This document shows, piece after piece, positions 34,124 to 41,917 of a stretch of 64,000 nucleotides of DNA. The notes beneath the pieces were generated by a model. It was not told the origin of the DNA. It saw only the letters and a list, made by a program, of their open reading frames with translations, and made no database searches. The position numbers were made by a program, and so were the translations under genes. The DNA comes from Anabaena sp. UHCC 0204 (GTDB lineage: Bacteria; Cyanobacteriota; Cyanobacteriia; Cyanobacteriales; Nostocaceae). The stretch lies in the NCBI RefSeq assembly GCF_009711975.1, contig NZ_VIKW01000001.1:42546-106545 (forward strand), given 5' to 3'. How positions within the stretch are numbered: the first letter of the stretch is position 1; the number at the start of each line of letters is the position of its first letter.

Positions 34124-35616
34124 AAATTTACTCCTAATTCACTTAGGTATCTATTCATATCATTCTCGGCTTTAGCACGTTCAGCCTCTAATTTACGCAG
34201 CTTAATAATTTCTGTCTTAATATCAATTTTGTCATCTTCGTTTTTGGGAGGTAGCACATAGCGATTGATGTTAAGGTTATAGTCATGGTTTGCTATCTCT
34301 TCAAGAGATGCGACTTTAGCGTACCCTTCTTGATCTGTAAAATCTTGATAACTGGTAACAATATCACTAATATCTTCAGATTGTAAATAGTTTTTATTTC
34401 CAATCTTTTGATATTTGCTACTTGCATCAATAAATAATACTTTCTTTTTCCTTTCTTCTAGTTTATTTCGATTAAAAATTAAAATGCTGGCAGGAATACC
34501 TGTCTCATAGAATAAATTTGATGCAAGACCAATAACAGCTTCAATTAAGTCTTCTTCCAAAATTCTTTTGCGAATTAAACCTTCTTGTCCTCCACGAAAT
34601 AATACACCATGTGATACGATTATTGCGGCTTTACCTGTTGTTGTTAATGTAGACAATATGTGCTGAATAAATGCAAAATCTCCATGACTTTTAGGTGGTA
34701 AGCCATATCTAAAACGGTGATAAATATCAAAACTATCTAGATGTTCTCCCCAGTTTTTTAGATTAAATGGTGGGTTGGCAAATACTCTATCAAAAAGTAT
34801 TAAGTCTTCATTTTCTAATAATTGAGGATTACGAATTGTATCTCCCAATCGAATGTCAATATTAAAGATGCCATGTAATAACAAATTTATTTTGGCGATA
34901 ACCCAAGTTTCTAAGACTTTTTCCTGCCCATAGAAAGATACATCTTCTATATTTAATCCCACCTGTTTTATATAATTGGCAGATGTAACTAGAAACCCAC
35001 CAACTCCGCAGACAGGATCACAAATTTTCATTCCCTTTTCTATTTCCAATAGCTTAACTAACAATTCTGATATTTTATTTGGAGTATAAAAATCTCCACT
35101 CTTTTTTCCAGAATCACCTGCAAATTTTTCAATTAAAGATTCACAAGCCTTTCCCAATATATCTGGTTCAGCAAGGTTACTATATCGGAGATTGAGATAT
35201 GAGAAATGCCTAATTAATTGACGCAGTATCTGATCATGTTGTCCAGAATCAAAATTATTATGTTTATTTTCAAAATCAATACTAGTAAAAATTCTCTTGA
35301 GATGTGGATTGTTTGTTTCAATCTTTTCAGATGCTATATTAAGTTCATAACCAATGTTATGTTTAACACGCTGCAAATAAGTCCAGCGACAACACTCAGG
35401 TAAAAATGCCCCAAAGTTATTTAATCTATGCACTTCCAAATTTCGATCATCTAGTTCTTGTTTAATTGCTTTAGAACTTTCCTCAAATACATCAGATAAA
35501 TGCTTGAGAAATAAGAGCCTTAATAAATATTTGTTATAATCTGTTACACTAAAATGACTGCGTAGAATATCGGCTGCCATCCAAAGTCTTTGCTCCAATT
35601 CTTGTAAAGTGATCAT
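34120..35616 (-). CDS. hsdM: type I restriction-modification N6-adenine methyltransferase subunit
   Basis: The 498-residue HsdM has an N-terminal helical domain, the SAM-binding motif DPVCGVGGFLV (200-210) and the catalytic NPPF (281-284), followed by HGDFAFIQHIL and IIVSHGVLFRGGQEGLIR. With an HsdS subunit it would methylate adenine in a bipartite site. It overlaps hsdS by 4 bp upstream and hicB by 4 bp downstream, so the three are translated as a unit. No hsdR is in the window. I noticed no HIP1 site from here to 38.2 kb, which suggests transfer. Confidence 0.9.
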   Translation of the reverse strand: MITLQELEQRLWMAADILRSHFSVTDYNKYLLRLLFLKHLSDVFEESSKAIKQELDDRNLEVHRLNNFGAFLPECCRWTYLQRVKHNIGYELNIASEKIETNNPHLKRIFTSIDFENKHNNFDSGQHDQILRQLIRHFSYLNLRYSNLAEPDILGKACESLIEKFAGDSGKKSGDFYTPNKISELLVKLLEIEKGMKICDPVCGVGGFLVTSANYIKQVGLNIEDVSFYGQEKVLETWVIAKINLLLHGIFNIDIRLGDTIRNPQLLENEDLILFDRVFANPPFNLKNWGEHLDSFDIYHRFRYGLPPKSHGDFAFIQHILSTLTTTGKAAIIVSHGVLFRGGQEGLIRKRILEEDLIEAVIGLASNLFYETGIPASILIFNRNKLEERKKKVLFIDASSKYQKIGNKNYLQSEDISDIVTSYQDFTDQEGYAKVASLEEIANHDYNLNINRYVLPPKNEDDKIDIKTEIIKLRKLEAERAKAENDMNRYLSELGVNL

Positions 35617-36194
35617 TGTACTCCTTCTAAAATTTGAGATAAAGCTACTTGAGTTAAATGATTCCGTTGTTCGAGTGTTTCTAATGTAATTTGAGTATAT
35701 TGTTCAGCAGCTAAAAAGAGTTGAGCTAGTTGGTTTTGTCTATCTAAACTAGGTAATGGTATCTCCAACTCTCGCAACTGTGAAATTTTTAACAACTGAG
35801 TTCCAATAGATTGACTATATAACCCACTTATTTGTGTTTCTAACCATTTTGATCGCATCAACACAGCTAAAAACACTGGATTAAGATTTTTTGCTGGGCG
35901 TAAAATTGCTAAGTTTTGATTTGGCAAACATCCTTTTACTTGATCTTTTACTACTGATGCTTTAAGGGGAGTTCCTCGAATTGTAATAACTACATCATCA
36001 GTCTGCAATCTATACTTAGAGAGATTAGAAGAATCAAGTTGAGAAGTGCTTAATTCGCCACTTATATATATTTGTTCAAGATTTCGGGAGTTAATAATTT
36101 GTTCTTGTGAACCAAGTTCGTTTTCATATCGTTTGAGAGTAACTCCTTGGTATATATGTACTAAATCTTCAAGTCGAACAATAGGATTAGACAT
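35613..36194 (-). CDS. hsdS: half-size type I specificity subunit (single target-recognition domain)
   Basis: At 193 residues it is about half the usual HsdS length. It has one target-recognition domain (IVRLEDLVHIYQGVTLKRYE to about residue 145) and one conserved helix (LPSLDRQNQLAQLFLAAEQY to the end). The motifs DDVVITIRGTPLKASVV and NLNPVFLAVLMRS are typical. Half-size HsdS proteins can act as dimers recognising palindromic bipartite sites. ATG 36194 is used. It is the first gene of the hsdS-hsdM-hicB unit. Confidence 0.85.
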   Translation of the reverse strand: MSNPIVRLEDLVHIYQGVTLKRYENELGSQEQIINSRNLEQIYISGELSTSQLDSSNLSKYRLQTDDVVITIRGTPLKASVVKDQVKGCLPNQNLAILRPAKNLNPVFLAVLMRSKWLETQISGLYSQSIGTQLLKISQLRELEIPLPSLDRQNQLAQLFLAAEQYTQITLETLEQRNHLTQVALSQILEGVQ

Positions 36195-36308
36195 AAATTA
36201 TAACTTTATTTGCAGTATCATCATACTTTACATAAAGAAGTATGTCAATGCTGCTTGACAACCTTGAGAAGTGTTGCTAGGATATCGGAAGATAAAATAC
36301 AAAACGAC

Positions 36309-36345
36309 GAAAAAACGCCACCTGGACTGGTACTCCAGATAGCGT
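36309..36345 (-). terminator. terminator-like hairpin that pairs fully only on the minus strand
   Basis: Read leftward, ACGCTATCTGGA and TCCAGGTGGCGT form a 12-bp stem using two G-U pairs, followed by six T. Read rightward the same two positions are C-A mismatches. It lies upstream of hsdS, where no minus-strand gene ends. Confidence 0.55.
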
Positions 36346-36440
36346 CTTCTTGTAATTTTCGGAATTTTGTAGCTTGGTTAGCCATTAACGGTCTTGCCGA
36401 CTGATTCTAGAACCTCAATATAAATCAAGGAACAATTTTT

Positions 36441-36758
36441 ATGGCTATTAGCTTAGACAATAGTAACTCAAGCCAGCCTCAGTTTCAACCAGGTATCCGC
36501 CTACAGTTGCCAAACTTGCCAGGTGTGGAATACCAAATTGTGATGATTCCCCAGAGTCAAAACCAGAAACCAGACGCTAGGGTAAAGAATGAACTTGAGC
36601 CAAATGCCAAGGCTTGTAACCGCCTTATTGCTATCATCATAGAATATGCTAAGAGTCAGGGAAAAGCTAATAATTTGCCTTACCTCAAGAGCAAAAGTTA
36701 TGAAGAACTTTGTGTATATATTGAACAATTTTGGCCAGTGCTAATTCCCCAGATATAA
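36441..36758 (+). CDS. unknown protein upstream of the RelE-like/Shedu-like pair
   Basis: I do not recognise this 105-residue protein. ATG 36441 has an AAGGA site about 10 nt upstream. The N-terminus is Ser/Gln/Asn-rich (SLDNSNSSQPQFQPG), then comes a strand-like GIRLQLPNLPGVEYQIVMIP, a charged linker and a helical C-terminus (CNRLIAIIIEYAKSQGKANN and SYEELCVYIEQFWPVLI). It looks soluble. A 12-bp inverted repeat separates it from the downstream RelE-like gene. Confidence 0.6.
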   Translation: MAISLDNSNSSQPQFQPGIRLQLPNLPGVEYQIVMIPQSQNQKPDARVKNELEPNAKACNRLIAIIIEYAKSQGKANNLPYLKSKSYEELCVYIEQFWPVLIPQI

Positions 36759-36771
36759 GAGCTTATAGTTG

Positions 36772-36825
36772 TGGCTATGGAATACCAAGGCTTCTAATGG
36801 AGGATAACTTGCTATTCCATAGCCA
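36772..36825. repeat. perfect 12-bp inverted repeat with 30-nt loop
   Basis: TGGCTATGGAAT (36772-36783) and ATTCCATAGCCA (36814-36825) are exact complements. The element lies between the unknown gene and the RelE-like gene, where it could be an attenuator or an operator. Confidence 0.7.
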
Positions 36826-36869
36826 TTTCTGGTTGACCAATCTCATCAGCTATAAATGGAGATATGAAT

Positions 36870-37118
36870 ATGACTGTACAATTTAGAGAAAAGGCTTTAA
36901 TGGCTTATGAAACCATGCCATTGAATCAAAAACATAAAGTTTCTGAAGTAATACAGCAGCTAGATGTCAAAAATTCACAACACTTAAATTCTGACAGACT
37001 TGAGAACACAGATACATGGGTCATGAAAATAGATAGTAATGTCAGACTACTTTTTAAACAAACAGAGCAGGGTTTTTTAATCATTGATATTATTGAACGG
37101 AAAAAGGAAGACCATTAA
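36870..37118 (+). CDS. RelE/ParE-like small protein
   Basis: The 82-residue protein has a helical N-terminus (VQFREKALMAYETMPLNQKH) and a strand-rich end (TWVMKIDSNVRLLFKQTEQG, then FLIIDIIERKK) that resembles the RelE/ParE toxin fold, where the R-x-x-F/Y and final strand form the core. No antitoxin is adjacent. I chose ATG 36870 (GGAG 8 nt upstream) over ATG 36864. The stop codon TAA shares its last base with the ATG of the next gene, so the pair is translationally coupled. The fold call is tentative. Confidence 0.6.
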   Translation: MTVQFREKALMAYETMPLNQKHKVSEVIQQLDVKNSQHLNSDRLENTDTWVMKIDSNVRLLFKQTEQGFLIIDIIERKKEDH

Positions 37119-37777
37119 TGATCTCACTTCTTCCCTATAAATTTGACATTAACGAGTGTGATAAACACATCCAAGAACTGAAACATTTCCTCACAAGTAA
37201 TCTAGAAATCAGAGAAACTGGAAAAAATGGACTACAGAAGTTTTTCTCAGAGCGACCAAACTTAATTCTTTTGCTCGGATATTGGCATTTTGGTCTAGAA
37301 CCAGCTTTTTATAAGCCCGAAGTCAGTTTATTTAGTAACGAGTTTAGAGCAGATTTTGTTGTTGCTGATCGACAGAAAAAGAAGTTTGTTTTTATTGAAT
37401 TTGAGGACGCAACAGAAAATAGCATTTTTAAGCTTAAATCAAAAAGTTCTGAGTCAGCGAATACTAGCTATGATTGGTCTCCAAGGTATGAACATGGGGT
37501 AAGTCAAGTTATAGACTGGTATTACCGAATGGATGACTATGAGAGAACCTATAAATTTGAAGAGTATTTTGGTCATCGTGAAGTTAATTATACTGGGTTG
37601 CTTGTTATTGGTAGAGATAAATTTCTACAACAATCTGGATTAATGCAAAGATTTCGTTGGAGATCAAGTAAAACTATCATTAATAGTAAGCCTCTCCACT
37701 GCATAACTTTTGATCAATTGCTTCAGGAGTCAATAGAAAAGCTGTCTACACTTAAAGCCAGTGATGAGCTTGAATAA
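37118..37777 (+). CDS. DUF4263/Shedu-like nuclease-fold protein
   Basis: The 219-residue protein has the PD-(D/E)xK-like core of the DUF4263 family: FRADFVVADRQKKKFVFIEF then EDATENSIF (D79, E94, E96), followed by YEHGVSQVIDWYYRM (H126, Q130, D133, W134). DUF4263 is the domain of the SduA protein of Shedu phase defence, a phage-defence nuclease. The third catalytic position, often Lys, is Glu here, as I recall in other DUF4263 proteins. The gene is coupled to the RelE-like gene and followed by an ATPase stump. Confidence 0.7.
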   Translation: MISLLPYKFDINECDKHIQELKHFLTSNLEIRETGKNGLQKFFSERPNLILLLGYWHFGLEPAFYKPEVSLFSNEFRADFVVADRQKKKFVFIEFEDATENSIFKLKSKSSESANTSYDWSPRYEHGVSQVIDWYYRMDDYERTYKFEEYFGHREVNYTGLLVIGRDKFLQQSGLMQRFRWRSSKTIINSKPLHCITFDQLLQESIEKLSTLKASDELE

Positions 37778-37817
37778 AATTAGTCATTATTTCTCTATTA
37801 TCTACATCTTAAAAACT

Positions 37818-38000
37818 ATGCTCAAAAGTATAAAAATAGAGAACTTTCGCTGCTTCAAATCTTTTGAACTCCAACAACCAGGAAGAATTAACTTACTGGT
37901 TGGTAAAAATATCTCAGACAAAATAGTTTTAATTATGTCCAAAATTCCTGCATATTGTAGACACAGTAGCAATATTTTATATATATTGAACTATTCCTAA
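37818..38000 (+). pseudogene. N-terminal remnant of an AAA15/RecF-like ATPase
   Basis: The frame opens LKSIKIENFRCFKSFELQQP then GRINLLVGKN, the classic start of AAA_15/OLD-type ATPases. The P-loop that should read GKNNSGKT is GKNISDKI, so Gly and Thr are lost. After that the frame loses all similarity and stops at residue 60, where family members run to 350 or more. It lies 40 bp after the Shedu-like gene, so it may once have been that nuclease's partner. Confidence 0.75.
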
Positions 38001-38158
38001 AGATAGATAAATCCTCTAATTTACAGACATAAATACAGGAATTATGTCCTAACTTTTATGTCCCAAGACTTGATAATCTGCAATTAATTAGCAAAAATAC
38101 AAGTAGGTCTAACATCTTGTAGGCTCTCTTGGTGACAACTTAACCTTATCCAATGTCC

Positions 38159-38184
38159 AAAGTCCGCTAACGCGGACTTTTTTC
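38159..38184 (+). terminator. strong rho-independent terminator
   Basis: AGTCCGC-TAAC-GCGGACT (38161-38178) is preceded by A and followed by six T. It ends rightward transcripts coming from the 36.4-38.0 kb genes. Confidence 0.85.
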
Positions 38185-38200
38185 TTTAGGCTGTTCTCAA

Positions 38201-39418
38201 CTACATTTTCTCCTCAGTTTTTAGCTTTTCAATTTGTTGGGTAAAGTATGCTTCTTGATGTTTAAGTTGTTGGGCAATTTCTAATCCCTGCTGAAATGCT
38301 GTTAATGCTTTTGCATATTCTCGATTTTCTAAATATAAGTTACCAATTTGATCATAGGCTGACATTAATCCGTAAAAGTTTCTGGCTAATGTTTCTGTTT
38401 CAATGAGAATCTGGCTAGTTTCTAAAGCTGCATCTATTTGTTTTTGTGAACGGTAAAAAGCAATTAATTTTTGTAACGCTTCTCCAGCCCTAGCGTATTG
38501 TTCTAATTGCCAGGCGCTAGTATAAGCTTCTTGATAATTGTTGAAAGCCTGTTGTTTTAAATTGGGATTTTCTTTAGCTAGGGATTCATAATTTGCAGCG
38601 ATCGCTAATTTTAAAGCCGGAATTTGACTCAGATTTTGTTCACGAGTGTAAATTTTTACTAATTTGGTTAATATATCTATGGCTGCTTGTGGTTGTTGCC
38701 CTTGGGCATAGATATAAGCTAACTGTTGTAAATATGCTAATTCATTAATTTTATCCCCTTGATTAATTGCTAAATTCAACAGTTTTTGGTAAGCATTAGC
38801 AGCTTGAGAATAATTAAACCAACTTAAATTTAATTCCCCAATAGTTTTTAAAGTCTCGATTTCTCCAACTACATCTTGTTGCTGTTGTACTAAGATCAAA
38901 ACTTGTTCATAAACAGATAGCCCTAATTTAGGAAAACGCATTTTTTGATACGCATTACCAAGCGATCGCCATAATTCTAAATCGGTACTTTTTTGTTTCT
39001 CCATCTGGCTTTGAATTACTTGCAATCGCTGGCTAATATATTGCACCTGTTCGCGTTCATTCTCGTTCCATGCAATTTCTCCTACCCGTGATAACGCTTC
39101 CACTTCGGCCAATGTACCTAAAACCCGTCGCAATCGGAGTTCACGATTCCAAATCTCAAAGGCTTTTTTTCGATCTTCTCCTTGTAGTGTTATCAACGCC
39201 TCTTGATTTAACTCATCTAAATCCGTCTTCAATTTTTGTAATTCTATTGATGTTAATTCGCGCTTATTTGGTAATAGCGGATCTGGTGTAGTTATTTCTA
39301 GAGGACTCGGAGGAAACTTATCTAAATCTTCAAACTTTTTCTCCTTTGCTAGTGTGCTAGAAATACACAAATGCCAGATACTAATAGTAGCAATGATTAA
39401 AATTAAACGCTGTAACAT
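38201..39418 (-). CDS. secreted TPR-repeat protein
   Basis: A signal peptide (LILIIATISIWHLCISSTLA, cleavage near AKE) precedes a mature protein of about 380 residues made of tetratricopeptide-like helical pairs. Clear units include AFEIWNRELRLRRVLGTLAE, SVYEQVLILVQQQQD and ALTAFQQGLEIAQQLKHQEA. It is probably a periplasmic or luminal scaffold. It stands alone on the minus strand; the function is unknown. Confidence 0.75.
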   Translation of the reverse strand: MLQRLILIIATISIWHLCISSTLAKEKKFEDLDKFPPSPLEITTPDPLLPNKRELTSIELQKLKTDLDELNQEALITLQGEDRKKAFEIWNRELRLRRVLGTLAEVEALSRVGEIAWNENEREQVQYISQRLQVIQSQMEKQKSTDLELWRSLGNAYQKMRFPKLGLSVYEQVLILVQQQQDVVGEIETLKTIGELNLSWFNYSQAANAYQKLLNLAINQGDKINELAYLQQLAYIYAQGQQPQAAIDILTKLVKIYTREQNLSQIPALKLAIAANYESLAKENPNLKQQAFNNYQEAYTSAWQLEQYARAGEALQKLIAFYRSQKQIDAALETSQILIETETLARNFYGLMSAYDQIGNLYLENREYAKALTAFQQGLEIAQQLKHQEAYFTQQIEKLKTEEKM

Positions 39419-39543
39419 GGTACTTCCCTTATTAAATTAATTAAACGCAGCATTGTAGATTAATAGAAGACATAATTTAGATTATAAGCAAATATTACAG
39501 ATATTCCACTAGAACATCTCTACTCACTCCTGACTCCTTTTTT

Positions 39544-40338
39544 ATGAATATGATTAAAATAATTCCTGCCATTAGTGTAAAAAACTTTGGTTTTTACTAT
39601 AACCAGCAGAAAGTTCTTGACAATGTGTCTATGGACATTCCCCAAAATAAAATAATTGCCATTATTGGACCAAGTGGTTGTGGCAAATCTACATTTTTAA
39701 AGTCTCTCAATCGAATGAGCGATTTAGAAGGAGAAATCCAAATTGAAGGAAAAATCGAATTTTTTGGGCAAAATATTTATGAACGACGAATTAATCTGAA
39801 TCGTCTCCGTCGCCAAATTAGTACCATCTATTCCAAACCTCATCTTTTTCCCCTGAGCATTTATGATAACGTTGCTTACGGGGTAAAATTAATTGGATGG
39901 CGACCAAAACCAGAATTAGATGAAGTTGTAGAGTTAGCTCTGAAAGCTGCTGATATTTGGGAAGAAGTCAAAAATAAGCTCCATAAATCGGCTTTAGAAC
40001 TTGGTTACGGAGAACAACAACGTTTGTGTATTGCTCGCGCATTAGCGGTCAAACCCCAAGTTATTCTCATGGATGAACTTTGCGCTGGACTTGATCCTAT
40101 AGCCATCATGAAAATTGAAGAATTAATTGAATGTTTGCGTTCGGAACTGACAATTATATTCATCTCTCACAATATGCAACAAGTCTCTCGGCTGGCGGAT
40201 TTTACAGCATTATTTCAATACAATGAAAATCATATTGGACAATTACGAGAATTTGCCTCAACAAAAAAAATCTTGGCTCAATATACAGATTATAGTATCC
40301 GAGACTATGTTACCAGTTATCCAAGATTCAGTAAGTGA
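39544..40338 (+). CDS. PstB-like ABC ATPase with altered Q-loop and signature
   Basis: Overall this is a PstB phosphate-importer ATPase: Walker A IGPSGCGKST (41-50), LFPLSIYDNVAYGVKL, ARALAVKPQVILMDE, LDPIA and the H-loop SHNMQQVSRLADFTALF. Three hallmark positions differ. The Q-loop normally reading VFQKP is IYSKP (Gln to Ser97). The signature LSGGQ is LGYGE (153-157). The Pro after Walker B DE is Leu. No pstS, pstC or pstA is adjacent. It is probably a paralogue with changed ATPase coupling or a regulatory role; this is inferred. Confidence 0.8.
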   Translation: MNMIKIIPAISVKNFGFYYNQQKVLDNVSMDIPQNKIIAIIGPSGCGKSTFLKSLNRMSDLEGEIQIEGKIEFFGQNIYERRINLNRLRRQISTIYSKPHLFPLSIYDNVAYGVKLIGWRPKPELDEVVELALKAADIWEEVKNKLHKSALELGYGEQQRLCIARALAVKPQVILMDELCAGLDPIAIMKIEELIECLRSELTIIFISHNMQQVSRLADFTALFQYNENHIGQLREFASTKKILAQYTDYSIRDYVTSYPRFSK

Positions 40339-40396
40339 ACATAAAAAACCCAGAAAATCAATCCCTGATTTTTTCAACAAGCATCAGCATTTGGTG

Positions 40397-40512
40397 TAAG
40401 GGCGAAGCATTCGGAAAATAAACATGGGAAGAAACCGATAATTTGTCGCCCGAATGCTTCGCCCCTACGTGGGAAAAAACCGATAATTTATCCTCCGAAT
40501 GCTTCGCCCCTA
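40397..40512. repeat. cluster of GGGCGAAGCATTCGG repeats
   Basis: One forward copy at about 40399 and two inverted copies (CCGAATGCTTCGCCCCTA, near 40450 and 40495) are separated by near-identical spacers with ACCGATAATTT. Pairing between copies would form long hairpins between the convergent PstB-like and NUDIX genes. Confidence 0.8.
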
Positions 40513-41064
40513 TTAACCTTCTAAAAATGAACGCAACAGGAAAAAACTAGCAATAGATTTAGCATCTACAGGTTCTCCTACCAAAATTGCTTTTTCTAAT
40601 TCTTCAGGAGTGAGTAATACTATTTCGATATCTTCATCTTCATCTTTTGCTGGTGGTGTTTCCAGCTTTTCTAAATCTCTAGCAATAAAAGCATAGATAA
40701 TTTCATCAGAATAACCAGGAGCAAGGAAAAACTCACCTAGTTTATCCCATTGACGAGCATGATAACCGGTTTCTTCCTGAATTTCCCGTTTGATTGTCTC
40801 TAAAACATCTTCATTGGGTTCTACTGTTCCGGCTGGAAATTCTAGTAATCTACCCTGTACTGCAAACCGATATTGACGCACAAGTACGAGCTTTCCATCT
40901 GCGGTCATGGGTATGGCTAAAGCGCCACCAGGATGGCGAATACATTCCCATTCTCCTTCAGATTTGTTGGGTAAACGCAAGCGATTAACTTCAAAATTAA
41001 ATTTGCGTCCTTTATAAAACAAGCGTTGCTTCAGCAACTGTGGTAATTCTCTACCTAATGGCAT
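40513..41064 (-). CDS. NUDIX hydrolase, ADP-ribose pyrophosphatase type
   Basis: This 183-residue enzyme has a perfect NUDIX box, GTVEPNEDVLETIKREIQEE then TGYH, preceded by LLEFPAG and followed by LGEFFLAPGYSDEIIYAF, the hallmark of ADP-ribose diphosphatases. It would cleave ADP-ribose to AMP and ribose 5-phosphate, with Mg2+ bound by the box glutamates. ATG 41064 gives MPLGRELPQLLKQRLFYKGR. folK lies upstream on the same strand (about 100 bp). Confidence 0.9.
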   Translation of the reverse strand: MPLGRELPQLLKQRLFYKGRKFNFEVNRLRLPNKSEGEWECIRHPGGALAIPMTADGKLVLVRQYRFAVQGRLLEFPAGTVEPNEDVLETIKREIQEETGYHARQWDKLGEFFLAPGYSDEIIYAFIARDLEKLETPPAKDEDEDIEIVLLTPEELEKAILVGEPVDAKSIASFFLLRSFLEG

Positions 41065-41162
41065 AGTAAAATTCTAGGATCTGTAAATACAGAGAATGTA
41101 TACGGGGTTTTTTTTTGTAATCAGTGCTTTTTGGGTTGTAAAAATGCTAATTTTTTTACCCA

Positions 41163-41672
41163 CTACAATAAATGTACATCACAAGTGTCTACATCTTGAA
41201 CTAAATCTTGAATTGCCCTTTGAGATAGGGGATCTATCCAATCTGGAGCAATTTCTACTAGGGGAACTAAGACAAAAGCTCTTTGGGCCATTTGAGGATG
41301 GGGAATTTGGAGATTTGGCTGATTCAAAATTAAGTCATCATACAATAACAAATCTAAATCTAGGGTGCGTGGCCCCCAGCGTTCCTGACGCACACGCCCA
41401 AATTGTTGTTCAATAGCGAGTAAATTTTCTAATAAAGCTATTGCTGACATTTGCACACATAATACTGCACAACCATTGAGGTAATCTGGTTGAGTTGGAC
41501 CTACGGCTTTGGTGCGATACCAACGAGATTTGGCTTTTATAGTAATACCTGATGTTTGGGCTAAAGCTGCTAAAGATGCTTCTAAAATAGCCTGGGAATT
41601 ACCGATATTACTACCAAGAGCGATCGCGGCGATCGCTGTGGGGATCGTCACCTGACTGGCAGTTTTCAACAT
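41163..41672 (-). CDS. folK: HPPK, 2-amino-4-hydroxy-6-hydroxymethyldihydropteridine diphosphokinase
   Basis: FolK transfers pyrophosphate from ATP to hydroxymethyldihydropterin in folate synthesis. The 169-residue protein shows IALGSNIGNSQAILEASLAA, SRWYRTKAVGPTQPDYLNGC, then ERWGPRTLDLDLLLYDD and IPHPQMAQRAFVLVPLVEIA, which are the full set of HPPK motifs. ATG 41672 starts MLKTASQVTIPTAIA. No other folate gene is adjacent. Confidence 0.95.
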   Translation of the reverse strand: MLKTASQVTIPTAIAAIALGSNIGNSQAILEASLAALAQTSGITIKAKSRWYRTKAVGPTQPDYLNGCAVLCVQMSAIALLENLLAIEQQFGRVRQERWGPRTLDLDLLLYDDLILNQPNLQIPHPQMAQRAFVLVPLVEIAPDWIDPLSQRAIQDLVQDVDTCDVHLL

Positions 41673-41917
41673 AATTTTATCCAGACATTCTGCTTCTTGC
41701 TCACTGCTTCTGGATTTATCTTCATTTTTTGGCGCTAGTTTCCAAGTTTTTACTGTTCCGCAGCATTATGCAAAAATTGCATTTTTATTAATCAAAATTA
41801 ATATTCAGTCTCAGATTTTTCACAAAACATATTCTAGCACTGAATTAAGTTAATTGTTTATGATGTATTATGTGAACACCAAGATATTGCCCGCAAATAA
41901 ATCAGGAGCAACTGCTA

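Noticed and set aside
36245..36385. 46-codon minus-strand frame (MANQATKFRKLQEDAIWSTS)
   Set aside because: It overlaps the leftward terminator hairpin and has no recognisable homology. An RNA ending here is the simpler reading.
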